A program made the translations under genes and the position numbers. A stretch of DNA of 64,000 nucleotides from Porphyromonas macacae DSM 20710 = JCM 13914. Its GTDB lineage: Bacteria > Bacteroidota > Bacteroidia > Bacteroidales > Porphyromonadaceae. The stretch spans positions 372,001 through 436,000 of the forward strand of contig NZ_KB904124.1 in the NCBI RefSeq assembly GCF_000379945.1. Reading direction: 5' to 3'. Positions 18,671-28,740 of this stretch are shown here, piece after piece. Numbering within the stretch: position 1 is the first letter of the stretch; each line of letters starts with the position of its first letter. The notes beneath the pieces are model-generated. The model worked only from the letters and a program-made list of their open reading frames with translations, was not told where the DNA came from and searched no databases.

Positions 18671-19219
18671 ATGAAAAATACATTCCTGTTTTTTTGTTTG
18701 GGTCTGTGTTTTCTGGTTGCTTCATGCAATTCCAAGAATGACCCTGCACCCGGCCCGGAAGATCCGGCAGAATACTCTCTACAATTAAAAACTTCTGAGG
18801 TAGTGGAGCTTAAGCAGTTTAATTCGGGGAAACCGGTGCAGGATGTGCCCGAAGACAAGGTGAAAGAATACTTTGGCGAGATACCGGAAATTACAAGTCC
18901 GGTTGAGATTCGTTTTGAGAAGGATCACATAACCGTATTAAGGCAATACGATGTTGCGGAGAAATATAAATCTCAATGGAAAAACAACGAGCTTTATATT
19001 TTTGACGAGTCGACCGGGGAGTGGTTGCATTGCGGGAATAAATCGGACAATAAGCAGTTTGTGCTGAATGTTGTCTTTTTGAAAGAGAGCCGTAAGAATG
19101 ATCAACGAAGCCTTATGATAATGGAGCAGATGTATGGAACGAAGGCAAAAATGAACGAAAACGCCGGAACTTCTGCTTTGCTGCTGAAAGTTAATTATGT
19201 ATTTGAGGGTAAACGATAA
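18671..19219 (+). CDS. hypothetical lipoprotein
   Basis: A 182-residue lipoprotein: the signal ends LVASC (C19) and is followed by a short Pro/Asp/Gly linker (DPAPGPEDP). The mature part is a mixed alpha/beta-looking domain with a central KDHITVLRQYDV strand and EWLHCGNKSD loop, ending in LLLKVNYVFEGKR. I do not recognise the family. The next gene, also exported, starts 13 nt later, so they form a pair and may act together in the envelope. Confidence 0.75.
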   Translation: MKNTFLFFCLGLCFLVASCNSKNDPAPGPEDPAEYSLQLKTSEVVELKQFNSGKPVQDVPEDKVKEYFGEIPEITSPVEIRFEKDHITVLRQYDVAEKYKSQWKNNELYIFDESTGEWLHCGNKSDNKQFVLNVVFLKESRKNDQRSLMIMEQMYGTKAKMNENAGTSALLLKVNYVFEGKR

Positions 19220-19231
19220 AATCTTAAGGAA

Positions 19232-20107
19232 ATGAAAATAAAAACAATCATCATAACAGCATTGCTGTTTACAGGGTTATCTTTGCATGCCCAAACAGAA
19301 AGAAAAGCCATCGACTTCGTTTCCAAGTATCCCGGAAAAACATTTGTAGGAGCTGTTCTTGAGCATAAGAGTATAAATACCGAAGAATATAAGTTCGTGA
19401 AAGTCGAACCTTCTCCCGTAACCATCAGTTTCTTCTCTTTGCCCGTAAAGTCTGAAACGATTATTCCCTCTTATGAGAATCTGATGAATGTTGTAAGGGA
19501 TAAAGTGTTGCGTATCGGAAAAATTAAGTCGAATCATTCTTTTTCTTTCTCTTTGAAGGAATTGAAATCTTACGATTTCCTTTCATTATCTTTTGGGCAA
19601 AAGATCGATACCGATTTATTTTTCGGCATATCGAAAGACGCCAAGCCTCGAAAAACAGCTGTAATGGTGGATATGTCTCAAACATATTTCAGCGTGGTTA
19701 TGGATCTTCCTGAAAGCGGAAAAATTTATGACAAAGACCGAAACCCCGAGATTGTCAAAAGAGAAGACGAACTGGTATATATCGGTTCCGTCGAATTCGG
19801 ACGAAAGGTTACGGCAATCGTGGAGTCGCCGGTTTCATACGGTGATTTGAAGCAAGCCATTCAGGAAGCTTTGTCCGAAAGTAAAGATAAACCCATGAGC
19901 AAGAAAAGCCGGTCCATACTGGCAAGAGCTACGGTACGGGTTATGGTGATTGGCGATGAGAAGCTGCCGGATACTCACCCGGACAATGTGTTCGGCAATA
20001 TCAAAGATTATTTTGATCGCCCTGTTACCGTGGAGGATTTTGGAAAGCCGATCACTTTTCAGGCCTCTTATGTGAAAGATAACAGCGTATTCCAAAATAC
20101 ATTCTAA
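19232..20107 (+). CDS. hypothetical exported protein
   Basis: A 291-residue protein with a Sec signal peptide (MKIKTIIITALLFTGLSLHA, probably cut before QTE). The mature protein is rich in charged residues and beta-prone stretches. No catalytic motif is visible; the last third has MVDMSQTYFSVVMDLP, IYDKDRNPEI and a C-terminal YFDRPVTVEDF segment. Unknown family. It follows the lipoprotein gene after 13 nt, in the same operon. A terminator lies about 90 nt after its stop. Confidence 0.75.
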   Translation: MKIKTIIITALLFTGLSLHAQTERKAIDFVSKYPGKTFVGAVLEHKSINTEEYKFVKVEPSPVTISFFSLPVKSETIIPSYENLMNVVRDKVLRIGKIKSNHSFSFSLKELKSYDFLSLSFGQKIDTDLFFGISKDAKPRKTAVMVDMSQTYFSVVMDLPESGKIYDKDRNPEIVKREDELVYIGSVEFGRKVTAIVESPVSYGDLKQAIQEALSESKDKPMSKKSRSILARATVRVMVIGDEKLPDTHPDNVFGNIKDYFDRPVTVEDFGKPITFQASYVKDNSVFQNTF

Positions 20108-20194
20108 AAACAACAACTTGCTTGCGGGCTATCTTTGCCGGTAAAGATTGCGTTTCTTGAGGGAAGATATCCTGCGATATGTAAGCATTGAATT

Positions 20195-20243
20195 CCTCGT
20201 TTTACATTTGCCTGAGAGGTTGTGTAAAACGAGGATTTTTTTG
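20195..20243 (+). terminator. intrinsic terminator of the exported-protein pair
   Basis: Perfect CCTCGTTTTAC / GTAAAACGAGG stem with an 18-nt loop, followed by a T7 run. It sits in the 364-bp gap before lpdA; apart from this and the lpdA promoter I see nothing in the gap. Confidence 0.85.
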
Positions 20244-20391
20244 TATTCCCCAAAAGGCCTCAAACGAGATACACAATCGTTTTTCGTTTCAGGAAAGAAT
20301 CTTGGACAGGAATTACAGGATAATGACAATGAGACAGGAAACGGAAACGGTTTATCCGCCTTGGAGTATTCTTTTATTTGAATAAAATACG

Positions 20392-20399
20392 TACGTTTG
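20392..20399 (+). promoter_or_regulatory. promoter -7 box of lpdA
   Basis: TACGTTTG, 72 nt upstream of the lpdA ATG. The -33 region is unclear. Confidence 0.45.
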
Positions 20400-20471
20400 T
20401 TTTCACTTGGCTGTGAGTGTGTTTATGGCCGTGCAAATCTTGGATAAACCTTGTAAAAACATATTAATATT

Positions 20472-21845
20472 ATGACTGCGATTTTCGATTTGGCCGTAAT
20501 CGGTGCCGGCCCCGGTGGAGATAATGCTGCCGAATATGCTTCTGCAAACGGATTGAAAACGATAATCTTCGAGAAAAATAATGTGGGCGGCGTATGCCTC
20601 AACGAAGGATGTGTGCCCACAAAGACTATTCTCCACAGTGCACATATTTATCATAAAGCCGGTGCCGACGGACGCAAATATGCCGTCAGTGCGGAAAATA
20701 TAGAAGTGGCACTGGATAAATTGATTGCCAGAAAAAACAAGATCATCAAGAAATTCTCCGCCGGTATCCGCGGCGATTTCAAAAACCATGGTGTTGAGCT
20801 GGTTATGGCCGAGGCCGTACTCAATGGCAAGGATACCGATGGAAACTATCGTATCGATGCCGGGGGGGAAACTTATCTGGCAAAACATATTTTGTTGGCC
20901 ACAGGGAGTCGTTCTTTCATTCCACCCATTCCCGGTTTGGATAAGGTGGATTACTGGACGAATAAGGAGGCGCTGGATTGTAAGGAGCTGCCGAAAAGTC
21001 TGACCGTTATAGGCGGCGGTGTTATCGGCATGGAGTTCGTTTCGTTCTTCAATACCATGGGCGTACCGGTTACGGTGGTGGAGATGATGCCTAAGATTTT
21101 GGGTCCTATGGATGAGGAACTTTCGGAAGAGCTGATGAAGACCTACGAAAAGCGTGGCGTTAAGTTCTATCTCAACACAAAAGTGGTGGAAGTCGCTCCG
21201 GGTGTTGTTTATGCCGAGCTGCCCGAGGGCGAGCGTATAGAAATTCCCGGCGATCGAATTATGGTCAGCGTCGGTCGTAAGGCTGTTACCGAAGGGTTGG
21301 GGTTGGACTCTTTAGGCATAAAAACCGAGCGTGGGGCAGTGCCGGTAAATGAGCACATGCAAACCTCCGACCCGAATGTCTATGCCTGTGGCGATATTAC
21401 CGGACAGGCTTTGCTGGCGCATGTGGCGCGCCGTGAGGGACAGGTGGCCGTTCACCATCTTCTGGGTGTGGAGGATGCGATGAGCTATAAGGCTATCCCC
21501 GCCATTGTTTACACCGATCCCGAGGTCTCTTCCGTAGGAGCCACGGAGCGCGAACTCAAGCTGAATAATGTCCCTTATCAAGTGTTGCGTTTACCCATGT
21601 CGTACAGCGGTCGTTTTGTCATAGAAAACGAGCAGGTAAACGGTATTTGCAAGGTGTTGACAGATGCCGAAGAGAAAATTATCGGAGCACACTTGTTGGG
21701 CAATACGAGCAGCGAGTTTATTACCATCATCACACTTGCAGTGGAAAAAGGGATGACGGTGGACGAATTGAGCCGTATCGTATTTCCGCACCCCACTATT
21801 TCGGAGATCTTATTCTCTACCACTTATCCCCGCAAACGTCGGTAG
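20472..21845 (+). CDS. lpdA: dihydrolipoyl dehydrogenase
   Basis: A 457-residue FAD flavoprotein that reoxidises dihydrolipoamide with NAD+ in 2-oxoacid dehydrogenase or glycine-cleavage complexes. Seen: an N-terminal FAD dinucleotide fold (AVIGAGPGGDNAAEYA), the redox disulfide C42/C47 in GGVCLNEGCVPTK, the NAD fold GGGVIGMEF near residue 180, the FAD-binding NVYACGDITG, and the C-terminal His-Pro active-site pair in FPHPTISEIL. No E1, E2 or lipoyl-protein gene is next to it, so the partner complex is encoded elsewhere. Confidence 0.95.
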   Translation: MTAIFDLAVIGAGPGGDNAAEYASANGLKTIIFEKNNVGGVCLNEGCVPTKTILHSAHIYHKAGADGRKYAVSAENIEVALDKLIARKNKIIKKFSAGIRGDFKNHGVELVMAEAVLNGKDTDGNYRIDAGGETYLAKHILLATGSRSFIPPIPGLDKVDYWTNKEALDCKELPKSLTVIGGGVIGMEFVSFFNTMGVPVTVVEMMPKILGPMDEELSEELMKTYEKRGVKFYLNTKVVEVAPGVVYAELPEGERIEIPGDRIMVSVGRKAVTEGLGLDSLGIKTERGAVPVNEHMQTSDPNVYACGDITGQALLAHVARREGQVAVHHLLGVEDAMSYKAIPAIVYTDPEVSSVGATERELKLNNVPYQVLRLPMSYSGRFVIENEQVNGICKVLTDAEEKIIGAHLLGNTSSEFITIITLAVEKGMTVDELSRIVFPHPTISEILFSTTYPRKRR

Positions 21846-21879
21846 ATTTTTATAATAAGTAAATACAAATACATTGAAA

Positions 21880-21934
21880 GGAGATACTCGTAGGCCGCTT
21901 TTTCAGGCTTATCGAGTATCTCCTTATTTTTCTT
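21880..21934 (+). terminator. intrinsic terminator of lpdA
   Basis: AGGAGATACTCG / CGAGTATCTCCT stem with a 20-nt loop, followed by TATTTTTCTTTT. It lies in the 589-bp gap before the SusC-like gene. Confidence 0.85.
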
Positions 21935-22301
21935 TTATCAGAAAATACAAGAAGGTAAAATGTTTGACAAAAATCTTGTCACCTTGAAAATATCCCCAAG
22001 AATAAAAGAATTTTCACCCCATTATGTCTGTCTGTTTTTGTTTAACGAGTTCTATTCCGGTATTCGATAAAAATAAACAGATTGGTTTTCGATGGTATAA
22101 ATAAATAATTTTAATAACTCATTTTTCGAATTAAATAAAACAAATACTCTTTTTCTTTCGCTGTTTTTTGTGATTCTAAAAAGTGTGTAATTCTTTTATT
22201 TACAGATTTTTAGATGATACATATTTTCTGTTTTTTCTTCTTCTTTTCAAGTCTGCTTTTTTCTGAAAATGATAAAATAAGTTCGTTTTGGTGAACTTTT
22301 T

Positions 22302-22332
22302 ATTGCATTTGCATTTTAATTCCATACATTTG
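22302..22332 (+). promoter_or_regulatory. promoter of the SusC/SusD operon
   Basis: ATTG (22302-22305), a 19-nt spacer and TACATTTG (22325-22332): a near-perfect Bacteroidota promoter. The start site should be near 22339, leaving a leader of about 95 nt. The 300 bp upstream are AT-rich without further recognised elements. Confidence 0.75.
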
Positions 22333-22434
22333 TGCCCGGTTTAACCTAAGTGTTTAGGCGCTAATTATTTGAGAGGAATAAGTTTTTGGATGATGCCAAA
22401 AAATGTTTTATAAACTAATCAATAAAGTATAACT

Positions 22435-25400
22435 ATGAAGAGACGCAATTTTTACTTGCTCTTTGTTTTACTGTTTGCAGCCATTGGTATAGCTAACGCA
22501 CAAATGCGTTCGGTTACCGGTGTTGTGACAGATGAACAAAACGAACCGTTGATTCAAGCTTCTATCCGTGTTTTGAATGATAATACACGAGGAGCTGTAA
22601 CAGACTTGGATGGTCGTTATTCAATTCAAGCCGCACCCGGTGAGGTGCTCGTTTTTTCCTATGTCGGGTATAAAACGCAAAAAATAACATTAGGAAATCA
22701 GACTGTCATTAATGTTAAGTTGCTTAGCGATGCCACACAGTTGGAAGGCGTAGTTGTGACTGCCATGGGTATAAAGCGTTCGGAAAAGAGTCTGCCTTAT
22801 GCAACACAGAAAGTAGATGGCAGTGCTCTTACGCAGGTTCCCAGCACGAACTTCCTGTCTAACCTGAGCGGTAAGACTGCCGGTCTGCAAGTTTCCGGAT
22901 CCGGTTCCAGCGTTGGTAGCTCTGTTAAAATATTGCTTCGCGGTAATCGCTCCATCAATGGTAATAACCAGCCTCTTTATGTGGTAGACGGCACCCCTAT
23001 CAACAGTGGTGCGTTCTCTCAAACCGGCGGTGAAGGAGGCTATGGCGGCGGTATCGATGTCGGTGACGGTTTGGCTGTTATCAACCCTAATGATATTGAG
23101 GACATCAACGTGTTGAAAGGTGCTTCTGCTGCTGCGTTGTATGGTAGCCATGCTGCCAACGGTGTAATTATGATTACGACCAAGCGCGGTAAAGCCGGCG
23201 TTACTTCCGTTTCTGTTCACAGCAGTTTTCAGGCCGATGTTCCTTATATGACATATAAATTCCAGGACCAGTACGGTATGGGCGTGGATGGAGCTGAAAC
23301 CGTTACGGCTGAAGGTTGGGGCCCGAAGAAGAGTATAAATAACGACTTTATCCGCGATTTTTTCAGAACCGGTACGACTTTTATTAATGGCGTTACCGTT
23401 TCCGGCGGTACCGAAAAGTTGCAAAACTTCTTCAGTTACCAGAATACCACGGCCAGTGGCATCCTTGATAAGAACCGTTTGGAAAAACATAACGTTTCAC
23501 TGCGTTCGACCACCAGCCTTTTTGAGAAATTTATGGATGTCGATGCTTCTGTGGCTTTGACCAAGCAAAATATCAGCCATGCTCCTACGGCTCCGGGACA
23601 GTATTTCAACCCGCTGATCGGCCTTTACCTGTATCCTGATGGTAATGAAAACTTCCAGGTTTACAAGAATGAGTATGAGAAGATGGATGCGAAAACCAAT
23701 ATGCTTCGTGAAAACTGGGCATTTATCGGAGACATCAATCACAATCCGTATTGGTTGATAAACAACCATAACTACTCCAGCAAATTGTACAAGGGTATCA
23801 CCAAAGTGAATTTGACTTTCAATCTTACCGAATATTTGAAGTTTATTCTTCGTGGCAGCTACGATCGCAGCTGGATTACCAACGAACGTAAGGTGGCTGC
23901 TACCGCATTCCCTTCCGGTCCTCGTGGCGGACGTTACGATCATAACTTCGATAATGCGGCTAATTCTTATGGCGATGCCATGCTGCAACTCAATAAAGAT
24001 TTCAATGGATTGTCTGTCATGGCCACTCTGGGAAGCAGTATTTCCGACAATAAGATTTATAAGGAAAGTATTAATCTGGGTGACTTGCAAATCCCCGGAA
24101 TCTATCATTTTAAGAACTATCTGAAGGGTGGGCGTCCCGGTGTGGATCAGAAAAAGGAACACCGTCAATTGCAATCCGTTTTTGCAACTGCATCATTAGG
24201 ATGGAAAGATGTGATGTATCTGGATTTAACCGCCCGTAACGACTGGTCTTCTACATTGCCCGCTTCTAACCGCAGCTACTTCTATCCTTCGGTAGGTACC
24301 TCCGTTATCTTTAGCAAATGGCTCAAGGATATGGGGTATAGCCTGAATTGGATGAATTTCGGAAAGCTGCGTGCCAGCTGGACATCCGTAGGTAATGATA
24401 TGCCTTGGGGGCTGACCAACCCGCTGGATGAATTGATCGATGGTGGCGATATCAAAGCCAATACGATCAAACCGTTTACAGATCTCAAGCCCGAGCGTTC
24501 GAACTCTTTCGAAGTGGGTTTGAACCTGCGTATGCTGAACAACCGTTTGACTTTCGACCTCGCCTGGTATCAAACGAAGACGAAGAACCAGTACTTCCTG
24601 GTAGACAATACATCCGGTACCGGCTATAGCCAGTACTATATCAATGCCGGTGAAGTGCGTAACCGCGGTTTTGAAGGTACCATCGGATTTACTCCCATTC
24701 GTACGGAAGATTTTGAATGGACCGGCTATCTGAATTTCTCAATGAATAAAAATAAGGTTCTGAGCCTGCCGGAGCAGTATGATAAAGAAGGTCTTTCATT
24801 GTCTAAAGGCGGATTCAATTACCGTCTGTTCAAAGGCAAAGAGTGGGGTGAAATGTATTCTGAGCGTCTGCTGCGCGACGAGCAGGGACGGGTTATCTTG
24901 AGCAAAAAAGAAGGAGACAAGGATTTCAGTCTTGCCAAGACCAAAGAAGAAGAGCGTATCGGCAATGTTAATCCTAAATTCCTGATGGGTCTGCGCAATG
25001 AGATTCGTTATAAAGACTTTACTTTGGGCTTCCTCATTGATGGACGCTTTGGCGGTGATGTGATTTCTTTGACAGAGGCTAAGATTTCTGCTGCCGGACG
25101 CAGCCAGCAGACGGCAGATGCACGCAATAACGGCGGTTTTTCGGTTCCGGCTGTTCAGAATATATTAGATAAAGACGGTAAAGTGATTTCTTCAACTCCG
25201 GTTGACAGGATCGATGCGCAGCTGTTCTACAAGTCGGCTCCTGCTTCAGAATTTGCCATGTATAAAGCGACGAATATTCGTTTGCGCGAACTTTCTTTGG
25301 CTTATGCGTTGCCTTCACGTTTGTTTGAAAATACGAACTGGTTCAAAGGGGCTACCGTTTCTTTGATCGGCCGAAATCTCTTCTTTATTTACCGCGATGC

Positions 25401-25515
25401 TCCGTATGATCCGGAAATTGCATTGACCACAAGCGGAAACGGAGGTACGAATGCCGATAACTTCAGCTTGCCTTCTACGCGTAGCTTCGGTTTGAGTATT
25501 AATCTGAACTTTTAA
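22435..25515 (+). CDS. SusC/RagA-family TonB-dependent transporter
   Basis: A 1026-residue outer-membrane receptor. After a signal peptide (LLFVLLFAAIGIANAQ) comes a carboxypeptidase-regulatory-like domain (about 28-100: VTGVVTDEQNEPLIQASIRV, then GEVLVFSYVGYKTQ), the TonB-box region EGVVVTAMGIKR, a plug with SVKILLRGNRSINGNNQPLY and VLKGASAAALYGSHAANGVI, then a 22-strand barrel ending in SFGLSINLNF. It imports a ligand, usually an oligosaccharide or peptide, with the lipoprotein encoded 12 nt downstream. No glycosidase, sulfatase, peptidase or sigma/anti-sigma genes flank the pair, so the ligand is open. Confidence 0.96.
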   Translation: MKRRNFYLLFVLLFAAIGIANAQMRSVTGVVTDEQNEPLIQASIRVLNDNTRGAVTDLDGRYSIQAAPGEVLVFSYVGYKTQKITLGNQTVINVKLLSDATQLEGVVVTAMGIKRSEKSLPYATQKVDGSALTQVPSTNFLSNLSGKTAGLQVSGSGSSVGSSVKILLRGNRSINGNNQPLYVVDGTPINSGAFSQTGGEGGYGGGIDVGDGLAVINPNDIEDINVLKGASAAALYGSHAANGVIMITTKRGKAGVTSVSVHSSFQADVPYMTYKFQDQYGMGVDGAETVTAEGWGPKKSINNDFIRDFFRTGTTFINGVTVSGGTEKLQNFFSYQNTTASGILDKNRLEKHNVSLRSTTSLFEKFMDVDASVALTKQNISHAPTAPGQYFNPLIGLYLYPDGNENFQVYKNEYEKMDAKTNMLRENWAFIGDINHNPYWLINNHNYSSKLYKGITKVNLTFNLTEYLKFILRGSYDRSWITNERKVAATAFPSGPRGGRYDHNFDNAANSYGDAMLQLNKDFNGLSVMATLGSSISDNKIYKESINLGDLQIPGIYHFKNYLKGGRPGVDQKKEHRQLQSVFATASLGWKDVMYLDLTARNDWSSTLPASNRSYFYPSVGTSVIFSKWLKDMGYSLNWMNFGKLRASWTSVGNDMPWGLTNPLDELIDGGDIKANTIKPFTDLKPERSNSFEVGLNLRMLNNRLTFDLAWYQTKTKNQYFLVDNTSGTGYSQYYINAGEVRNRGFEGTIGFTPIRTEDFEWTGYLNFSMNKNKVLSLPEQYDKEGLSLSKGGFNYRLFKGKEWGEMYSERLLRDEQGRVILSKKEGDKDFSLAKTKEEERIGNVNPKFLMGLRNEIRYKDFTLGFLIDGRFGGDVISLTEAKISAAGRSQQTADARNNGGFSVPAVQNILDKDGKVISSTPVDRIDAQLFYKSAPASEFAMYKATNIRLRELSLAYALPSRLFENTNWFKGATVSLIGRNLFFIYRDAPYDPEIALTTSGNGGTNADNFSLPSTRSFGLSINLNF

Positions 25516-25527
25516 CAGAACGAAACG

Positions 25528-27174
25528 ATGAAAAAACAATTCTATATCGCAGTGTTTGCTGTAGCAGCATTCATGGGTATTCTCTCCGGCTGTACCGATG
25601 GCTTCGATGAGATGAATACCAATCCTTATGGCGTGACCCCGGAGCATAAGAAACCGTATGTTCTTGAGTTGGGCGGCTTTATACCACAAATGCAGAAGTC
25701 TATATATTTCAATCGTGAGAATAAAGACTGGGATTTCCAGATTATGCAGAACCTCTCTTCAGACGTATATTCCGGTTATATGACTCCTCCTACTCCGTTT
25801 GCAGGAGATAAGAATAATATTACTTATTTCATGATGGAGGGTTGGAACTCTTATAGCTTTGGTGCATACAATAACGGTTTGATGAAACCCTGGACCAAGA
25901 TCAGGGAGATGACTCTGGATAAGAACGAATTTCTGGAAGTGTATGCGGTATCTCTGCTGCTTAAGGTGCAGGGTATGCAGCAGTCTACCGATATCTACGG
26001 TCCGATTATTTATTCCGATTACGGTAAAGGGGGCGTTTCTTCCAAATACGACTCACAGGAGGAGGTTTATAAAACTTTCCTGAAAGAAATCGATGATGCA
26101 CAAAAGTATATCAGAGATTTCCAGAAAAGCGAACGCAAAGCTGCCCGTTTGTTGGCCGAATACGATTTGATTTTCGGTGGAGACTATGATCAGTGGCTTA
26201 AGCTGGCCAACTCTCTTCGCTTGCGTATTGCTATCCGTTTGTCCAAAGTCGATCCCGCATTGGCCAAAGAACAGGGAGAAAAGGCAGTGAAAGACCCCGC
26301 CGGTTTCCTGGAAAAGGATATGATTATGCCCACGCTCACCATGAAGAATCCTTTGAATATATTGGCTTATGCTTATGACGATGCCCGTATGAGTGCTGAT
26401 ATGGAGTCGATTATGGTCGGACTTAAAGACCCGCGTATCAGCAGTTACTTTGACTATGCTACCGATGAAGAAGTTGTAAAAAAACATGGTCCGAAGCATT
26501 ATCAGGGTATTCGTCAGGGTACCAATATGGTGAATAAGGATACGCGTAAGAACTACTCTAATCTGGCAGAAAAACGCTTTAGTGTATCTAAAGTAAACAG
26601 TAATGATATCGTTTTGATGTCTGTTGCAGAGATCTGTTTCCTTCGTGCGGAAGGGGCTTTGCGCGGTTGGGCCGGTATGGGTTCGGCTGAAAAACTTTAT
26701 GAGCAGGGTGTGGAGGCTTCGTTCTCTTCTCTGGGCGTTGCAGGTGTGGCCGATTATCTGAAAGACGGAACGAGCAAGCCTAAAGCTTATGACGATCCTG
26801 CCAATAAGGAACATGACAGCGAGGCCGTTTCCAAAGTAACCGTTAAATGGAATGAGGCAGATAATAAAGAAGTTAAATTGGAGAAAATCATTACTCAGAA
26901 GTGGATTGCAATGTTCCCCAATGGTCGTGAAGCATGGAGTGAATTCCGCCGTACCGGTTATCCTCGTTTGTTCCCGATTTTGGTAAACAACAGTGCCGGT
27001 ACGATCGACTCTAAAATAATGATTCGCCGTTTGCCTTTCTCTAAAGATGAGTATCGCGATAATAAAGCGGAAGTGGAAAAGGCTGTTAAGATGCTTAAGG
27101 GAGCCGATAACGGCGGTACGATGCTTTGGTGGGATACCAATGCCGGTGCTGCTGCCGGAGCTTCGAACTTCTAA
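25528..27174 (+). CDS. SusD/RagB-family lipoprotein
   Basis: A 548-residue surface lipoprotein (lipobox ILSGC, C22) that caps the SusC-like barrel and binds its ligand. It has the SusD-like_2 type start FDEMNTNPYGVTPEH and the helical TPR-like regions (VQGMQQSTDIYGPIIYSDYG; LRLRIAIRLSKVDP), plus the C-terminal block KWIAMFPNGREAWSEFRRTG typical of the family. The N-terminus and spacing (12 nt after the susC-like stop) make it the partner of that transporter. A strong terminator ends the operon. Confidence 0.94.
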   Translation: MKKQFYIAVFAVAAFMGILSGCTDGFDEMNTNPYGVTPEHKKPYVLELGGFIPQMQKSIYFNRENKDWDFQIMQNLSSDVYSGYMTPPTPFAGDKNNITYFMMEGWNSYSFGAYNNGLMKPWTKIREMTLDKNEFLEVYAVSLLLKVQGMQQSTDIYGPIIYSDYGKGGVSSKYDSQEEVYKTFLKEIDDAQKYIRDFQKSERKAARLLAEYDLIFGGDYDQWLKLANSLRLRIAIRLSKVDPALAKEQGEKAVKDPAGFLEKDMIMPTLTMKNPLNILAYAYDDARMSADMESIMVGLKDPRISSYFDYATDEEVVKKHGPKHYQGIRQGTNMVNKDTRKNYSNLAEKRFSVSKVNSNDIVLMSVAEICFLRAEGALRGWAGMGSAEKLYEQGVEASFSSLGVAGVADYLKDGTSKPKAYDDPANKEHDSEAVSKVTVKWNEADNKEVKLEKIITQKWIAMFPNGREAWSEFRRTGYPRLFPILVNNSAGTIDSKIMIRRLPFSKDEYRDNKAEVEKAVKMLKGADNGGTMLWWDTNAGAAAGASNF

Positions 27175-27217
27175 TATGGCAATACAGCCTTTTTAGGCAT
27201 ATCTCCTGTATTATAAG

Positions 27218-27260
27218 AAAAACCCGCATAGCACAGACCGTTATGCGGGTTTTCCTTTTG
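27218..27260 (+). terminator. intrinsic terminator of the SusC/SusD operon
   Basis: AAAACCCGCATA / TATGCGGGTTTT stem with a 10-nt loop, then CCTTTTG. It is the only feature recognised in the first part of the 338-bp gap before sufS. Confidence 0.85.
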
Positions 27261-27482
27261 TTAGGAAGATGATGAATATTGAAAATCGAAGAGTATGGTA
27301 GCCGCCCCAAGTTGATGAGTATTCGATGTAAGGATATGCACAGAAACTGTCACAGTCTGTTTGCAGGTAAGCCGGTTCCTCCTTTGTACGATACTATGCT
27401 TATTTAACGTTTTATCTTGAATTTACCGCAGTGTTGCGTTGGATATACCGGAATACGGATAATAACTGCCGTTAGATAATGT

Positions 27483-27490
27483 TATCTTTG
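27483..27490 (+). promoter_or_regulatory. promoter -7 box of sufS-rnhB
   Basis: TATCTTTG 23 nt upstream of the sufS ATG, implying a very short leader. The -33 box is not clear. Confidence 0.55.
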
Positions 27491-27512
27491 CAACATTCAA
27501 TTCTATTTTGTT

Positions 27513-28736
27513 ATGGAATATAATGTACAAGAGCTGAGAAAGCAATTCCCTATATTAGATATTGCAATTCATCAAAAACCTTTGGTTTATTTGGATAATG
27601 CCGCCACAACACAGAAGCCGGAGTGTGTTATCGACGCTATTGCCCGGGTTTACGGAGAGGCCAATGCCAACGTGCATAGAGGTGTGCACTATTTGAGCCA
27701 GTTGGCTACGGAAAGGCATGAGCAGGCACGTAAGACCGTAGCCGGTTTTATTCACGCTCCGGAAGAGGAGTCCGTTATCTTTACTCGTGGCACCACCGAT
27801 AGTATCAATCTGGTGGCTTCGTCTTATGGGCGTACATTCTTTCAACCGGGCGGCGAGATTATTATCAGTACGATGGAGCACCATTCCAATATCGTACCCT
27901 GGCAAATGATTGCCAAAGAGCGAGGGGCAGTGTTGCGGATAGTGCGGTTGAATGAATGCGGTGAAATCGATATGGAGCATTACCGCAGCCTGTTGAATGA
28001 TAAGACGGTGTTTGTTGCCGTTTCTCATGTGAGCAATGTGTTAGGTACGGTCAATCCGGTTAAGGAAATGATCGAATCGGCTCATGAACGAGGAGTGCCC
28101 GTGCTTCTGGACGGAGCTCAGGCGATTGCCCATACACCGGTGGATGTACGCGAACTGGATGCCGATTTTTATGCTTTCAGCGCTCATAAAATTTATGGTC
28201 CTAACGGCATCGGCGTTTTATACGGCAAACGGGAGCTTTTGGATAAAATGCCTCCTTATCAGGGAGGAGGGGAAATGATTAAAAAGGTTACGTTTCAGGA
28301 AACGACCTATAATGAGTTGCCGTTCAAGTTCGAAGCCGGCACCCCGGATTATGTCGGCAGCGTAGCCATGGCCAGAGCTTTGGATTTTGTCGGATCCATA
28401 GGTGTGAAAAAGATTGCAGCCCATGAACACGAATTGCTTCAATATGCTACATCCCGAATGTTGGAAGAGATCCCCGGGCTTCGTATTATCGGTACTTCCG
28501 AGAGAAAAGCCGGAGTCATTTCCTTTGTTGTCGATCGCATTCATCCTTATGATTTAGGTATGCTGTTAGACCGGTTGGGTATCGCCATTCGCACGGGACA
28601 TCATTGTGCAGAGCCTCTGTTGGACAGCTATGGGCTTACCTCTACCGCGCGTATCTCTTTCGGCTTGTATAATACGGCAGAAGAGGTGGATATATTTATG
28701 GATGCGTTGAAGAGAGTGGTCGGTATGTTTTCATAG
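27513..28736 (+). CDS. sufS: SufS-type cysteine desulfurase
   Basis: A 407-residue group II cysteine desulfurase (PLP, fold type I) that takes sulfur from cysteine for Fe-S cluster assembly. Seen: [11 protein letters not shown] near residue 27, [13 protein letters not shown], the PLP lysine K226 in [12 protein letters not shown], and the persulfide cysteine C365 in [11 protein letters not shown]. The loop around Cys is short, as in SufS. The other suf genes are not in this window, so it may serve either the SUF system or other sulfur relays, for example the thiamin pathway 14 kb away (inference). rnhB follows 4 nt later. Confidence 0.93.
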   Translation: MEYNVQELRKQFPILDIAIHQKPLVYLDNAATTQKPECVIDAIARVYGEANANVHRGVHYLSQLATERHEQARKTVAGFIHAPEEESVIFTRGTTDSINLVASSYGRTFFQPGGEIIISTMEHHSNIVPWQMIAKERGAVLRIVRLNECGEIDMEHYRSLLNDKTVFVAVSHVSNVLGTVNPVKEMIESAHERGVPVLLDGAQAIAHTPVDVRELDADFYAFSAHKIYGPNGIGVLYGKRELLDKMPPYQGGGEMIKKVTFQETTYNELPFKFEAGTPDYVGSVAMARALDFVGSIGVKKIAAHEHELLQYATSRMLEEIPGLRIIGTSERKAGVISFVVDRIHPYDLGMLLDRLGIAIRTGHHCAEPLLDSYGLTSTARISFGLYNTAEEVDIFMDALKRVVGMFS

Positions 28737-28740
28737 GAAG

